Origin: Salaquimonas sp. | GTDB lineage: Bacteria; Pseudomonadota; Alphaproteobacteria; Rhizobiales; Rhizobiaceae | Reading direction: 5' to 3' | Assembly: GCA_028289365.1 (NCBI GenBank) | Contig: JANQQM010000138.1 | Span: 1 to 32,120 of the forward strand | Length of the DNA: 32,120 nt | Shown here: piece by piece, positions 1 through 8,517 of the stretch | How the letters are laid out: each line of letters opens with the position of its first letter | Numbering within the stretch: the stretch's first letter is position 1 | The notes under the pieces: model-generated | What the model was told of the DNA's origin: nothing | Databases searched by the model: none | Seen by the model: only the letters and a program-made list of their open reading frames with translations | Position numbers and translations under genes: made by a program

Positions 1-960
1 ATGCGCAATAAAAAGCTGCAACCTGCTGCCGAGACCAGACTGCGCGCTGCGCCGTCGGGAAAAAGGCTTCCGGAGCAGGTTCCGGTAATCCTGGAAACGC
101 CTGCGGATGACGATTATGCGCTGATCGACAGTGGCAATGGATTGAAGCTGGAGCAATACGGTCCCTACCGGATTGTCCGGCCCGAAGCGCAGGCAATCTG
201 GCAACCGGCATTGGACGAAGCAGACTGGCAGCATGCCGATGCTGTCTTTACTGGCGATACCGATGAGGAAGGCACGGGCAGGTGGCGATTTTCGGGCCCG
301 CCGCTGGGTGAGACCTGGCCGATGAAATGGGATGGCCTGCACTATCATGGCCGCTTTACATCTTTTCGTCACGTCGGTGTCTTTCCCGAACAGGCTGCTC
401 ATTGGCGCTTCGCTGAAGACAGGATTTCCAGAGCAAACCGGCCGGTCAAATTGCTCAACCTGTTTGGCTATACCGGACTTGCCTCGCTTGTCGGTGCGCG
501 CGCCGGCGCCCACGTGACCCATGTCGACGCCTCAAAGAAGGCAGTCGCCTGGGCACGCGAAAACCAACAGATGAGCGGCCTGAGCGACAAGCCGATCAGA
601 TGGATCGTGGACGATGCCGTCAAATTCTGTGAGCGCGAAGTGCGCCGGGGTAATTACTATGACGCGATATTGCTCGATCCGCCGAAATATGGCCGCGGGC
701 CCAAGGGCGAGGTCTGGCAATTGTTCGAAGACCTGCCGCATCTTCTGGATGTGACCGCTCAACTTTTGAGCGACCGGCCGCTTTTTGTTGTTCTGACAGC
801 CTATTCGATCCGGTCGTCGTTCTTTGCCACCCATGAACTCTGTCAGGAAGTCTTTGGTGACCGGGGTGGTATGCTGGAATCCGGCGAACTGGTCATCCTT
901 TCGCAATCGGGCGATCGTCGGCTCTCCACTTCCCTGTTTACAAGGTGGATTGCGCCATGA
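1..960 (+). CDS. Class I SAM-dependent methyltransferase, RlmI/COG1092-like
   Basis: Probable S-adenosylmethionine-dependent RNA methyltransferase. The Rossmann motif I is LLNLFGYTG at about residues 151-159, followed by an acidic residue in HVDASKKAV at the end of the second strand. The catalytic-type motif is DPPKY at residues 226-230, the form seen in RlmI/RlmK-like rRNA methyltransferases and not the NPPY of N6-adenine enzymes. The N-terminal 110 residues are poorly conserved to my eye and show no PUA domain, unlike RlmI. The ATG lies on the first base of the window, so a start further upstream cannot be excluded. It overlaps the next methyltransferase gene by four bases (ATGA), which implies co-translation. 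The family is clear; the RNA target is unknown. Confidence 0.8.
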   Translation: MRNKKLQPAAETRLRAAPSGKRLPEQVPVILETPADDDYALIDSGNGLKLEQYGPYRIVRPEAQAIWQPALDEADWQHADAVFTGDTDEEGTGRWRFSGPPLGETWPMKWDGLHYHGRFTSFRHVGVFPEQAAHWRFAEDRISRANRPVKLLNLFGYTGLASLVGARAGAHVTHVDASKKAVAWARENQQMSGLSDKPIRWIVDDAVKFCEREVRRGNYYDAILLDPPKYGRGPKGEVWQLFEDLPHLLDVTAQLLSDRPLFVVLTAYSIRSSFFATHELCQEVFGDRGGMLESGELVILSQSGDRRLSTSLFTRWIAP

Positions 961-1817
961 GCCGCGACACACCCGTGACTCCGGGGCAGGTCAAGGAGAT
1001 TACCGCCTTTTCCAACCCCGTGATCAAGGACATCCGCGCGCTCGCGCTCAAGAAGAATCGCGATGCCTCATCCCGGTTCGTCGCCGAGGGTTTGAAGCTG
1101 CTGACGGATGCTCTGGATGGCGGCTGGACCATCCACATCGTTATCTATGCAAAGCAGATTGCCGATAATCCCAAGGTTCAGGCCGCGGCATCCCGGGCGA
1201 GGGTAAAGGGCGCGCTGATCATCGAGACCAGCGAAAAACTGCTCTCTGGAATTACCCGGCGCGACAATCCGCAAATGGTGGTTTCGGTCATCGGCCAGCG
1301 CTGGCAACCGGTGGACAAGATTTCTCCCAATTCCGCCGAGATGTGGATCGCGCTCGACCGCGTTCGAGATCCCGGCAATCTGGGTACCATAATCCGCACC
1401 GCTGATTGTGCTGGGGCCAGCGGCATATTGCTGGTAGGTGAAACAACTGATCCTTGGAGCATGGAGGCAGTACGCGCCAGCATGGGTTCAATTTTTCACG
1501 TTCCCGTCGCCCGTGCCGACCAAGAGACTTTCACTGCCTGGCGCAAATCCTGGCCCGGCATAGTCGTTGGTACCCATCTTGACGGCGAAATCGATTATCG
1601 ATCGCTTGATCCGGGAGATAAGCCCGTATTATTGCTGATGGGAAATGAACAACAGGGACTACCGGACAGCTTGACGCAAATTTGTGATCATCTCTGCCAA
1701 ATACCCATGGCAGGTCAGGCAGATTCGCTCAACCTCGCGGTGGCAACCGGCATCATGACCTTCGAATTGCGGCGGCACGCCCTGCAACTTCCCAGCCCCG
1801 CAGGAGCGCAATCTTGA
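957..1817 (+). CDS. SpoU/TrmH-family RNA 2'-O-methyltransferase
   Basis: Predicted RNA ribose 2'-O-methyltransferase of the SPOUT (TrmH/RlmB) class, 286 residues. The N-terminal substrate-binding segment carries the typical NPVIKDIRAL and FVAEG motifs. The three SpoU motifs are LDRVRDPGNLGTIIRTAD at 133-150, LLMGNEQQGLP at 226-236 and a third at 249-266 containing DSLNLAVA; together they form the trefoil-knot SAM site. I chose ATG 957 because AAGGTGG at 942-948 is well placed for it and because it gives the ATGA overlap with the upstream gene; a GTG at 945 is also in frame. Its end overlaps lspA. The target is likely 23S rRNA or tRNA, but the sequence does not say which. Confidence 0.88.
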   Translation: MSRDTPVTPGQVKEITAFSNPVIKDIRALALKKNRDASSRFVAEGLKLLTDALDGGWTIHIVIYAKQIADNPKVQAAASRARVKGALIIETSEKLLSGITRRDNPQMVVSVIGQRWQPVDKISPNSAEMWIALDRVRDPGNLGTIIRTADCAGASGILLVGETTDPWSMEAVRASMGSIFHVPVARADQETFTAWRKSWPGIVVGTHLDGEIDYRSLDPGDKPVLLLMGNEQQGLPDSLTQICDHLCQIPMAGQADSLNLAVATGIMTFELRRHALQLPSPAGAQS

Positions 1818-2302
1818 CACGGACCGTCAATCTAATCCTGGTGGCGATCGCCATTTTTCTGGATCAGGTGTCGAAATACTGGGTGGAGACCAGCCTGCCG
1901 CTTCAGGAGCGGGTTCCGGTTCTGCCATTCCTCGATCTTTATCGCACCTACAATACCGGCATTGCCTTCTCCATGCTGTCCTTCCTGAGCGACTGGATAC
2001 TTGCCCTGCTCACGATCTGCATTGTGGGCTTTGTATTGTGGCTCTGGTCCAACACCAGCCGCGACCGCAAACTTACCCATATCGGATTTGCATTAATCGT
2101 CGGCGGGGCACTGGGAAATCTCGTAGACAGGACCTTGCTGGGCCATGTCATCGACTTCATTCTGGTCCATCACGGTTCCTGGTCATTTGCGGTCTTCAAT
2201 CTTGCCGACAGTTTCATTAGTGTGGGTGCGGGGTTCGTAATTCTCGACGAGTTGCTTGAGATGAAAAGAAACGCCAAAAACAAGGCAGCAAAACCGGATT
2301 AA
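1814..2302 (+). CDS. lspA: Lipoprotein signal peptidase (signal peptidase II)
   Basis: Inner-membrane aspartyl protease that removes signal peptides from diacylglyceryl-modified prolipoproteins. At 162 residues it has the family length. Four hydrophobic segments are visible. DQVSK is at 17-21, YNTGIAF at 46-52, and GGALGNLVDR at 97-106. By comparison with known LspA enzymes the catalytic aspartates are D114 (in HVIDF) and D132 (in FNLADSF). The start is a TTG whose last two bases belong to the stop codon of the preceding methyltransferase gene; CAGGAG at 1801-1806 serves as ribosome binding site. No ATG near the N-terminus keeps the first membrane helix, so TTG is preferred. The C-terminus is lysine-rich and probably cytoplasmic. 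Confidence 0.95.
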   Translation: MTRTVNLILVAIAIFLDQVSKYWVETSLPLQERVPVLPFLDLYRTYNTGIAFSMLSFLSDWILALLTICIVGFVLWLWSNTSRDRKLTHIGFALIVGGALGNLVDRTLLGHVIDFILVHHGSWSFAVFNLADSFISVGAGFVILDELLEMKRNAKNKAAKPD

Positions 2303-2304
2303 CC

Positions 2305-2319
2305 TGGAATCAAATTCCA
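2305..2319. repeat. Perfect 6-bp inverted repeat between lspA and acuI
   Basis: TGGAAT-CAA-ATTCCA lies just after the lspA stop codon and before the GGAGG ribosome binding site of the reductase gene. The 3-base loop is short for an RNA hairpin and no T-run follows, so an operator or weak attenuator is more likely than a terminator. Function is inferred from position only. Confidence 0.4.
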
Positions 2320-2336
2320 CCCTTTGGAGGAAATTC

Positions 2337-3332
2337 ATGGCCGAAAGCTTTCGTGCAATTCTCGTTTCACGCGACGAGAACAAGAAGCAATCCGTCGACA
2401 TCACGCAGTTGACCGACGCCGATCTGATGGATGGCGATGTCACGATCGCGGTCGATGCAACTACGGTAAACTACAAGGACGGATTGGCAATCACCGGCAA
2501 GAGCCCGGTTGTCAGGCATTGGCCTATGGTGCCAGGCGTCGATCTGGCGGGAACCGTCATTGAATGTGACAGCGGCGCGTTCAAGCCGGGCGACAAGGTC
2601 CTGCTGAACGGTTGGGGCGTCGGTGAAGTCCATTGGGGAGCATTTGCAGGCAAGGCACGGCTGAATTCCGACTGGCTGATTCCCCTTCCCGACGGTTTGA
2701 CGGCCCAACAGGCAATGGGGATCGGGACAGCCGGCTATACGGCAATGCTGTCGGTCATGGCGCTGGAACGCCATGGTTTGAACTCGAAATCAGGCCCGGT
2801 GGTAGTTACCGGCGCCAATGGCGGTGTCGGTAGTGTCGCTGTTTCCATTCTGGCAAAACTTGGCTGGGAGGTGATCGCATCGACCGGGCGTACCAGTGAA
2901 GCCGAATTCCTCAAAGGTCTTGGCGCTTCCGAAATCATCGACCGTGCCGAACTTTCAGAACCGGGCCGTCCACTGGGCAAGGAGCGCTGGATCGCTGGGG
3001 TCGATTCCGTCGGCAGCCATACGCTTGCAAACCTGTTGGCGCAGACCTCATATGGCGGCGCGATTGCCGCCTGCGGGCTGGCACAGGGCTTTGATCTCCC
3101 TGCAACCGTCATGCCCTTCATCTTGCGAGGCGTGTCGCTCCTGGGAATTGATTCGGTAAATGCTCCGAAACAATTGCGACTGGAGGCCTGGAAGCGGATC
3201 ACAACCGATCTGGATCTGGAGAAGCTCGAGGCGCTGACGACAACGATCGGTTTTGATGACATCATCCCGACCGCGCATGACATTATCGACGGCAAGATAC
3301 GTGGCCGTGTGATCGTCGACATGGCTGGTTAA
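2337..3332 (+). CDS. acuI: AcuI/YhdH-type acryloyl-CoA reductase (MDR superfamily)
   Basis: Zinc-free medium-chain dehydrogenase/reductase, 331 residues, matching the YhdH/AcuI family of NADPH-dependent acryloyl-CoA reductases that make propionyl-CoA. Family hallmarks are VNYKDGL at 44-50, PGVDLAGTV at 66-74 and the nucleotide-binding loop [11 protein letters not shown] at 159-169. Known roles are detoxifying acryloyl-CoA during dimethylsulfoniopropionate, 3-hydroxypropionate or acrylate metabolism. No dmd, ddd or prp gene lies nearby, so the pathway here is open. GGAGGA at 2325-2330 supports the ATG. It sits 34 bases after lspA and 22 bases before glpK on the same strand, so the three may be one transcript. 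The subfamily is clear; substrate specificity is inferred. Confidence 0.85.
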   Translation: MAESFRAILVSRDENKKQSVDITQLTDADLMDGDVTIAVDATTVNYKDGLAITGKSPVVRHWPMVPGVDLAGTVIECDSGAFKPGDKVLLNGWGVGEVHWGAFAGKARLNSDWLIPLPDGLTAQQAMGIGTAGYTAMLSVMALERHGLNSKSGPVVVTGANGGVGSVAVSILAKLGWEVIASTGRTSEAEFLKGLGASEIIDRAELSEPGRPLGKERWIAGVDSVGSHTLANLLAQTSYGGAIAACGLAQGFDLPATVMPFILRGVSLLGIDSVNAPKQLRLEAWKRITTDLDLEKLEALTTTIGFDDIIPTAHDIIDGKIRGRVIVDMAG

Positions 3333-3354
3333 ACCATTTTCAGGGGAGGAATAC

Positions 3355-4842
3355 ATGACAGGTCATGTGCTTGCGATTGACCAGGGGACGACATCATCCC
3401 GGGCGATCATGTTTGCCGATCAGGCAAATATCCAGACGGTCGCCCAGCGCGAATTTACCCAGCATTTTCCGCAATCAGGCTGGGTTGAACATGACGCGAT
3501 GGAGATCCTGGACACCGTTCTCGCCACCGTTCGCGAGGTGATTGAAAAGAGCGGCGAAGGATCTGCGCCCGCAGCAATCGGCATCACCAATCAGCGTGAA
3601 ACAACGATCATCTGGGACCGCGAAACCGGTAAACCGATCCATAATGCCATTGTCTGGCAGGACCGGCGGACCGCACCATTTTGCGAGCAACTGCGCGCTG
3701 ATGGCCTCGATACGCTCTTTACTAAGCGAACTGGCCTGTTACTCGATCCCTATTTCTCCGGAACCAAGATCCGCTGGCTGCTTGATAATGTCGAAGGGGC
3801 AAGGGCAGCCGCTGAGGCCGGCAAGCTCGCCTTCGGCACAGTCGATTCCTTTCTGATCTGGCACCTTACCGGCGAAAACAGGCATGTAACCGATGCGACC
3901 AATGCCAGCCGCACACTCTGCTACAACATCTCGACCAATCAATGGGATGAGGAATTACTGGGCCATCTTGGTGTACCCATCTCTCTGATGCCGGAAGTCC
4001 TTGATTGTGCAGATGATTTTGGCGTAACGGACCCTGCCATATTCGGCTCGGCCATTCCCATTTTGGGCGTGGCAGGCGATCAGCAGGCGGCAACAATCGG
4101 CCAGGCTTGTTTCGAGCCGGGCATGTTCAAATCGACCTACGGCACAGGCTGCTTTGCCTTGTTGAATACTGGCGATGACCGCGTTCAATCGAAAAACCGC
4201 ATGTTGACCACCATCGCCTATCGCCTCGGCGGCAAGACGACCTATGCCCTGGAAGGTTCGATCTTCATTGCCGGCGCCGCGGTACAATGGCTGCGCGATG
4301 GTCTCGGCATCATCACCCATGCCCATGAAAGTGGCACGCTTGCGGACACCGCAGATGATAGCCAGCGCGTCTATCTGGTTCCTGCCTTTACCGGGCTGGG
4401 TGCACCCCATTGGGATGCCGAAGCGCGCGGCGCCATCTTTGGACTGACCCGCAATAGCGGTCCCGCGGAGTTTGCCCGCGCGGCACTGGAATCGGTCTGT
4501 TACCAGACCCGCGATCTTCTGCACGCCATGCAACGCGACTGGGCCCATAGCGGCGATACGGTACTGCGGGTGGATGGCGGCATGGTTGCCAGCGACTGGA
4601 CCATGCAGTTCCTCTCCGACATCCTGGATGCACCGGTCGACCGGCCCAAAATACTCGAGACGACGGCACTCGGTGCGGCATGGCTGGCGGGCGAACGCGC
4701 CGGCGTCTGGCCCGATGCTGCCGGGTTTGCCGATGGCTGGGCGCTTGATCGTCGCTTTGAGCCGGCCATGCACGAGGATGATCGTGAGTCACTTTATGCC
4801 GGATGGAACGATGCCGTATCACGCTCCCTGACGGTGCGATGA
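3355..4842 (+). CDS. glpK: Glycerol kinase
   Basis: ATP-dependent glycerol kinase of the FGGY family, producing sn-glycerol 3-phosphate in the cytoplasm. At 495 residues it is full length. [12 protein letters not shown] at 7-18 is the phosphate-binding motif. NQRET at 79-83 and WQDRR at 101-105 are GlpK-specific substrate segments, and GDQQAA (D242) holds the catalytic base. STYGTGCF and the ATP-site segment LRVDGGM are also present. AGGGGAGGA just upstream is a strong ribosome binding site. Unusually, no glpF, glpD, glpR or Ugp transporter gene lies beside it; the following ABC operon is of another class. It may share a transcript with the reductase upstream. Confidence 0.96.
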   Translation: MTGHVLAIDQGTTSSRAIMFADQANIQTVAQREFTQHFPQSGWVEHDAMEILDTVLATVREVIEKSGEGSAPAAIGITNQRETTIIWDRETGKPIHNAIVWQDRRTAPFCEQLRADGLDTLFTKRTGLLLDPYFSGTKIRWLLDNVEGARAAAEAGKLAFGTVDSFLIWHLTGENRHVTDATNASRTLCYNISTNQWDEELLGHLGVPISLMPEVLDCADDFGVTDPAIFGSAIPILGVAGDQQAATIGQACFEPGMFKSTYGTGCFALLNTGDDRVQSKNRMLTTIAYRLGGKTTYALEGSIFIAGAAVQWLRDGLGIITHAHESGTLADTADDSQRVYLVPAFTGLGAPHWDAEARGAIFGLTRNSGPAEFARAALESVCYQTRDLLHAMQRDWAHSGDTVLRVDGGMVASDWTMQFLSDILDAPVDRPKILETTALGAAWLAGERAGVWPDAAGFADGWALDRRFEPAMHEDDRESLYAGWNDAVSRSLTVR

Positions 4843-4868
4843 TCGGTTGTCCACATCGTGCCAACCAT

Positions 4869-4884
4869 AACACAAGCGTGTTTT
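4869..4884 (+). terminator. Weak hairpin after glpK
   Basis: AACAC-AAGC-GTGTT followed by TT forms a 5-bp stem with a 4-base loop and a short T tract 27 bases after the glpK stop codon. The stem is short and partly AT, so termination would be weak. It abuts the promoter-like sequence of the next operon. Confidence 0.3.
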
Positions 4885-4912
4885 GACCGTGTATTGGCGC
4901 CCTGTGTAAGGC
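4883..4912 (+). promoter_or_regulatory. Candidate sigma-70 promoter for the YnjBCD-type operon
   Basis: TTGACC at 4883-4888 and TAAGGC at 4907-4912 are separated by 18 bases. The -35 matches the consensus at five of six bases; the -10 is weak. It lies 31 bases before the first gene of the ABC operon, where a promoter is expected. No operator is recognised. Confidence 0.35.
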
Positions 4913-4943
4913 AGAAACAAAACAGGATGAGACAGGATTAATT

Positions 4944-6176
4944 ATGTTGCGCTGGATTTACTCAGGCTTGTTGACGGCAGTTATTTTTGCAGTCGCAGGA
5001 ACTTTCTCCCCTCAATCTGCTTTCACTGAAGACCTGTCGGACTGGAAGGCGGTCGAACAGAAAGCCAAGGGGCAAACGGTCTACTTCAATGCCTGGGGCG
5101 GTGCACAGAACATCAACGATTATATCGCCTGGGTCGCAGACGAACTCGACAAACGCCACGATATCACGGTCGTGCATGTCAAGCTGGACGATACTGCCAA
5201 CGCCGTCGCAACCGTCGTGGCAGAAAAAGCTGCCGGAACGGACGAAGGCGGCTCGATTGATCTCATCTGGATCAATGGCGAGAATTTTGCCTCGATGAAA
5301 CGCCAGAACCTGCTGCTGTCGCCGGGTTGGGCCGAGAAACTGCCCAATTGGAAATATGTCGACCACGAAAGCAAGCCAACGATCCAGACCGATTTCACGA
5401 TTCCTGTCGAGGGGCTGGAATCACCCTGGGGCATGGCAAAAATGGTGTTCTTCCACGACACGGCACGCGGCATCGAAATGCCTGATTCCTTTGCCCAGCT
5501 CGTTGAATGGACCAAGGAACACAATGGCCGCTTCTCCTATCCGGCTCCACCCGATTTCATTGGATCCTCTTTTCTGAAACAAGCGCTGAGTGAATCGGTC
5601 GCCGATCCGTCGGTTCTGCTGGAGCCCGTCGATGAAGCGACGTTCAGCGAGGTTACAGCGCCCCTTTTCGACCAGCTTGACGCCATGCATCCAAATCTTT
5701 GGCGTGGCGGCCGCACCTTCCCCAAGAATAAGGAAGCACTGCGCCGGATGCTCGCCGACAATGAAATCGATATAGCCTTCGCCTTTTCGCCGGCTGAAGC
5801 TTCCAATGCGATCGCAAACAAGGAATTGCCCGATAGTGTCCGCTCCTTCGTCTTTTCCGGCGGGACGCTTGGCAATACACATTTTGTCGCGATCCCCTAT
5901 AACGCTTCTGCCAGCCATGGCGCACTTGTCCTGGCAAATTTCCTGCTTTCTCCGGAAGCCCAGCTCCGCAAGCAGGATCCCGTCATCTGGGGCGATCCGA
6001 CAGTACTGGCGATGGAAAAACTGCACGCTGACAAGCGTGCAAGCTTCGAGGCGCTTGATCTTGGTATCGCAACGCTTGGTCCTGCCGATCTCGGTCCGAC
6101 ACTGCATGAACCGCATGCAAGCTGGATGACCCGCATCGAGGAAGAGTGGATCAGGCGCTACGGCGTCGCCAATTAG
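4944..6176 (+). CDS. ynjB: ABC transporter substrate-binding protein, YnjB family
   Basis: Periplasmic solute-binding protein of the YnjB (COG4134) type, 410 residues. A hydrophobic signal peptide covers about residues 1-26, with likely cleavage after QSA. The mature part begins with the family-typical block containing YFNAWGGAQNINDYIAW. The fold class is that of iron, thiamine and polyamine binding proteins. The segment IDLIWINGENFASMK is also characteristic. AGGA at 4934-4937 supports the ATG. It is the first gene of a binding protein, fused permease and ATPase operon. The substrate of E. coli YnjB is not firmly established, and nothing here settles it; thiamine-like or small cationic solutes are guesses from related families. 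Confidence 0.85.
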   Translation: MLRWIYSGLLTAVIFAVAGTFSPQSAFTEDLSDWKAVEQKAKGQTVYFNAWGGAQNINDYIAWVADELDKRHDITVVHVKLDDTANAVATVVAEKAAGTDEGGSIDLIWINGENFASMKRQNLLLSPGWAEKLPNWKYVDHESKPTIQTDFTIPVEGLESPWGMAKMVFFHDTARGIEMPDSFAQLVEWTKEHNGRFSYPAPPDFIGSSFLKQALSESVADPSVLLEPVDEATFSEVTAPLFDQLDAMHPNLWRGGRTFPKNKEALRRMLADNEIDIAFAFSPAEASNAIANKELPDSVRSFVFSGGTLGNTHFVAIPYNASASHGALVLANFLLSPEAQLRKQDPVIWGDPTVLAMEKLHADKRASFEALDLGIATLGPADLGPTLHEPHASWMTRIEEEWIRRYGVAN

Positions 6177-6194
6177 GTTCCGGATGGCTTTCAA

Positions 6195-7880
6195 ATGATC
6201 TTGAAAGCCGCCCCGGCACTGGCAATTGCCGTTCTGATCGGCCCGATCCTTTGCGGGCTTGGCGTCACAATTCTTCCTGCTTTCGGCTATTTTCCGGCAC
6301 TGGGTGGCAATGAATTCTCACTTGACCCATGGAGGCAATTGTTCGCAACGCCGGGCCTGCTTCGCTCCTGCCTGATCAGCCTGGCGACCGGTCTTGTAAC
6401 GACACTGCTTGCGCTCGCGGTGGTTGCCGGCTTTGTCGCCGGCTGGTCGCATACGAGAATGTTTCGCGCCATCCAGCACCTAGTTTCGCCGCTTCTCTCG
6501 GTTCCGCACGCCGCCGCAGCATTCGGCCTTGCCTTCCTGTTCATGCCTTCCGGTTGGCTCGTACGTTTGTTTTCGCCCTGGCCGTCCGGCTTTGAACGTC
6601 CACCAGATTGGCTGATCATCCACGATCCGCTGGGTATAGCGATGATGGCTGGCCTGTTTGCAAAGGAACTGCCTTTCTTGATGCTGGTTACGCTCGCTGC
6701 CATGCCGCAGGCAAATCCGCGTCCGGGTTCCATGATCGCCACCGGTTTGGGCTATGGCAGGACGGCAGGCTTCCTGTTTGCGGTCTGGCCGTCAATCTAT
6801 CCGCAGATCAGGCTTGCCGTCTTCGCGGTCATTGCCTATGCCAGCTCGGTCGTCGATGTGGCGCTTATCCTTGGTCCGACTAATCCGGCGCCGCTCGCCG
6901 TCAGGCTTGTTTCCTGGATGAATGATCCGGACTTGACGGTACGGTTCAAAGCGTCTGCCGGAGCGGTCTTGCAATTGGGGATTACCGCCACCTGCCTGTT
7001 GATATGGGTCGCCGGCGAGAAACTGTTTTCGATCATCTTTGCTCGAATTCGCAGTTCCGGCAGGCGTTTTGATAAAGACCAGGCGGTCAGGATCGGGTTT
7101 TCGGTTCTGATGATCGCAACCGCCGGCGCGGTGTTTGCCGGGCTGTTCATACTGGCGTTGTGGTCGTTTTCAGGTTTTTGGCCCTTCCCCAAGGCCTTCC
7201 CCGATGAATTGACCTTCAATACCTGGCAGCGTCAATTGCCCGGTATCGGTCAGCCCTTGACAACGACGATCCTGGTCGGAATTGCCGCAACAATTTTCGC
7301 CCTTGCCCTGGCACTGGGCTGTCTGGAACGCGAGGCCAGAACCGGCAGAACCGGCGGAAATCGTGCGCTGGCGCTCATCTATATTCCGCTGATTGTTCCG
7401 CAGGCATCCTTCGTGTTCGGCTTGCAGCTGTTTTTCCTGTCGGTTGGGCTGCATGCCAGCCTATACGCGCTGATACTTGTCCATCTGGTTTTTGTACTGC
7501 CTTATGTTTTTCTGTCGCTCAGTGACCCCTGGCGCGCTTGGGATACACGCTATGCCCAGGCCGCAAGGACACTTGGTGCCAGCCGCAACAGCGTTTTCTG
7601 GCAAATTCGCGCGCCAATGCTGCTCAGGCCGATCTTGGTGGCAAGTGCGGTCGGTTTCGCTGTCTCGATAGGCCAATACCTGCCGACATTGCTTGTCGGT
7701 GCCGGTCGCTGGCCGACAATCACCACGGAAGCAGTAGCACTCGCCTCAAGCGGTGACAGGCGCGTCATTGGCGTATATGCCTTCATACAAATGTTGTTGC
7801 CATTTATTGGATTTGCCGCAGCCACCTTGGTTCCAGCCTTGTTGTTCATGCGGCGGCGTGACATGCGGGCCGGTTCATGA
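6195..7880 (+). CDS. ynjC: ABC transporter permease, fused two-domain YnjC type
   Basis: Inner-membrane permease of 561 residues made of two homologous membrane domains in tandem, as in YnjC, ThiP and FbpB, so one polypeptide can supply both halves of the pore. About twelve hydrophobic segments are visible. EAA-loop-like segments occur near residues 180-200 (ATGLGYGRTAGFLFAVWP) and 468-488 (AARTLGASRNSVFWQI); these contact the ATPase. The start lies 18 bases after the binding-protein stop codon. GGATGG at 6182-6187 could serve as ribosome binding site, but that stretch also contains a four-codon ORF (ATG at 6184) whose stop overlaps this ATG. The next gene overlaps the end by four bases. Confidence 0.88.
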   Translation: MILKAAPALAIAVLIGPILCGLGVTILPAFGYFPALGGNEFSLDPWRQLFATPGLLRSCLISLATGLVTTLLALAVVAGFVAGWSHTRMFRAIQHLVSPLLSVPHAAAAFGLAFLFMPSGWLVRLFSPWPSGFERPPDWLIIHDPLGIAMMAGLFAKELPFLMLVTLAAMPQANPRPGSMIATGLGYGRTAGFLFAVWPSIYPQIRLAVFAVIAYASSVVDVALILGPTNPAPLAVRLVSWMNDPDLTVRFKASAGAVLQLGITATCLLIWVAGEKLFSIIFARIRSSGRRFDKDQAVRIGFSVLMIATAGAVFAGLFILALWSFSGFWPFPKAFPDELTFNTWQRQLPGIGQPLTTTILVGIAATIFALALALGCLEREARTGRTGGNRALALIYIPLIVPQASFVFGLQLFFLSVGLHASLYALILVHLVFVLPYVFLSLSDPWRAWDTRYAQAARTLGASRNSVFWQIRAPMLLRPILVASAVGFAVSIGQYLPTLLVGAGRWPTITTEAVALASSGDRRVIGVYAFIQMLLPFIGFAAATLVPALLFMRRRDMRAGS

Positions 7881-8515
7881 CCCGCAAGGACGAATCTTTG
7901 CGGCTGCAAAAGGTGACGATACAGCTGGTAGGCCGGACCCTGATCGAAATTGATCGGGAGATTCAGCCCGGCGATGTATTGACCGTGATGGGATCATCAG
8001 GTTCCGGAAAGTCCACCCTGCTCGCTTTCATTGCCGGGTTTCTTGATCCGGTTTTCGAGGCTTCAGGCAGGATCACCCTGGCCGGCACCGACATAACCGG
8101 CAAACCGCCGGAACATCGCCGCGTCGGCCTGCTGTTCCAGGATCCCCTGCTGTTTCCCCATATGAGTGTGGGCCAAAATCTCCTCTTTGCGGTTCGTGCC
8201 GGGGATCGGGACGATCGCAACGGGAAAGTTCAGGAAGCGCTGGAACAGGCCGGGCTCGCCGAGTTTCATGACCGCGATCCGGCAACCTTGTCCGGCGGAC
8301 AAAAGGCCAGGGCCGCGCTGATGCGGGTAATGCTTTCGGAACCGCATGCGCTTCTGCTGGACGAGCCTTTTTCCCGGCTGGATGCCGATCGCAGAAGCCG
8401 CATCAGGGAATTTGTCTTTGCAGAAGCCCGCAGACGGCAATTACCGGTACTTCTGGTGACCCATGACAGCGAAGATGCCGAACAGGCGGGCGGTCCGGTA
8501 TTTCATCTGGATTGA
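7877..8515 (+). CDS. ynjD: ABC transporter ATP-binding protein, YnjD type
   Basis: ATPase subunit of the importer, 212 residues. Walker A GSSGSGKST is at 39-47 and the Q-loop glutamine is Q88 in LLFQDPLLFPHM. The signature LSGGQ lies at 138-142, Walker B ALLLDEP at 158-164 and the switch histidine is H196. It lacks the C-terminal regulatory domain of longer MalK- or PotA-type ATPases, which fits the YnjD/ThiQ size class. The ATG overlaps the permease stop codon (ATGA), so translational coupling is likely. Its end abuts the helicase gene with no room for a terminator, so hrpB may be read through from this operon. Confidence 0.92.
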   Translation: MTRKDESLRLQKVTIQLVGRTLIEIDREIQPGDVLTVMGSSGSGKSTLLAFIAGFLDPVFEASGRITLAGTDITGKPPEHRRVGLLFQDPLLFPHMSVGQNLLFAVRAGDRDDRNGKVQEALEQAGLAEFHDRDPATLSGGQKARAALMRVMLSEPHALLLDEPFSRLDADRRSRIREFVFAEARRRQLPVLLVTHDSEDAEQAGGPVFHLD

Positions 8516-8517
8516 TC

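Noticed and set aside
3955-4773. 272-residue minus-strand ORF opposite glpK
   Set aside because: It lies wholly within a clear glycerol kinase gene, has no recognisable motif and is explained by codon bias of the sense gene.
5421-6194. 257-residue minus-strand ORF opposite the YnjB-type gene
   Set aside because: Antisense shadow of a gene with signal peptide and family motifs; no domain seen.
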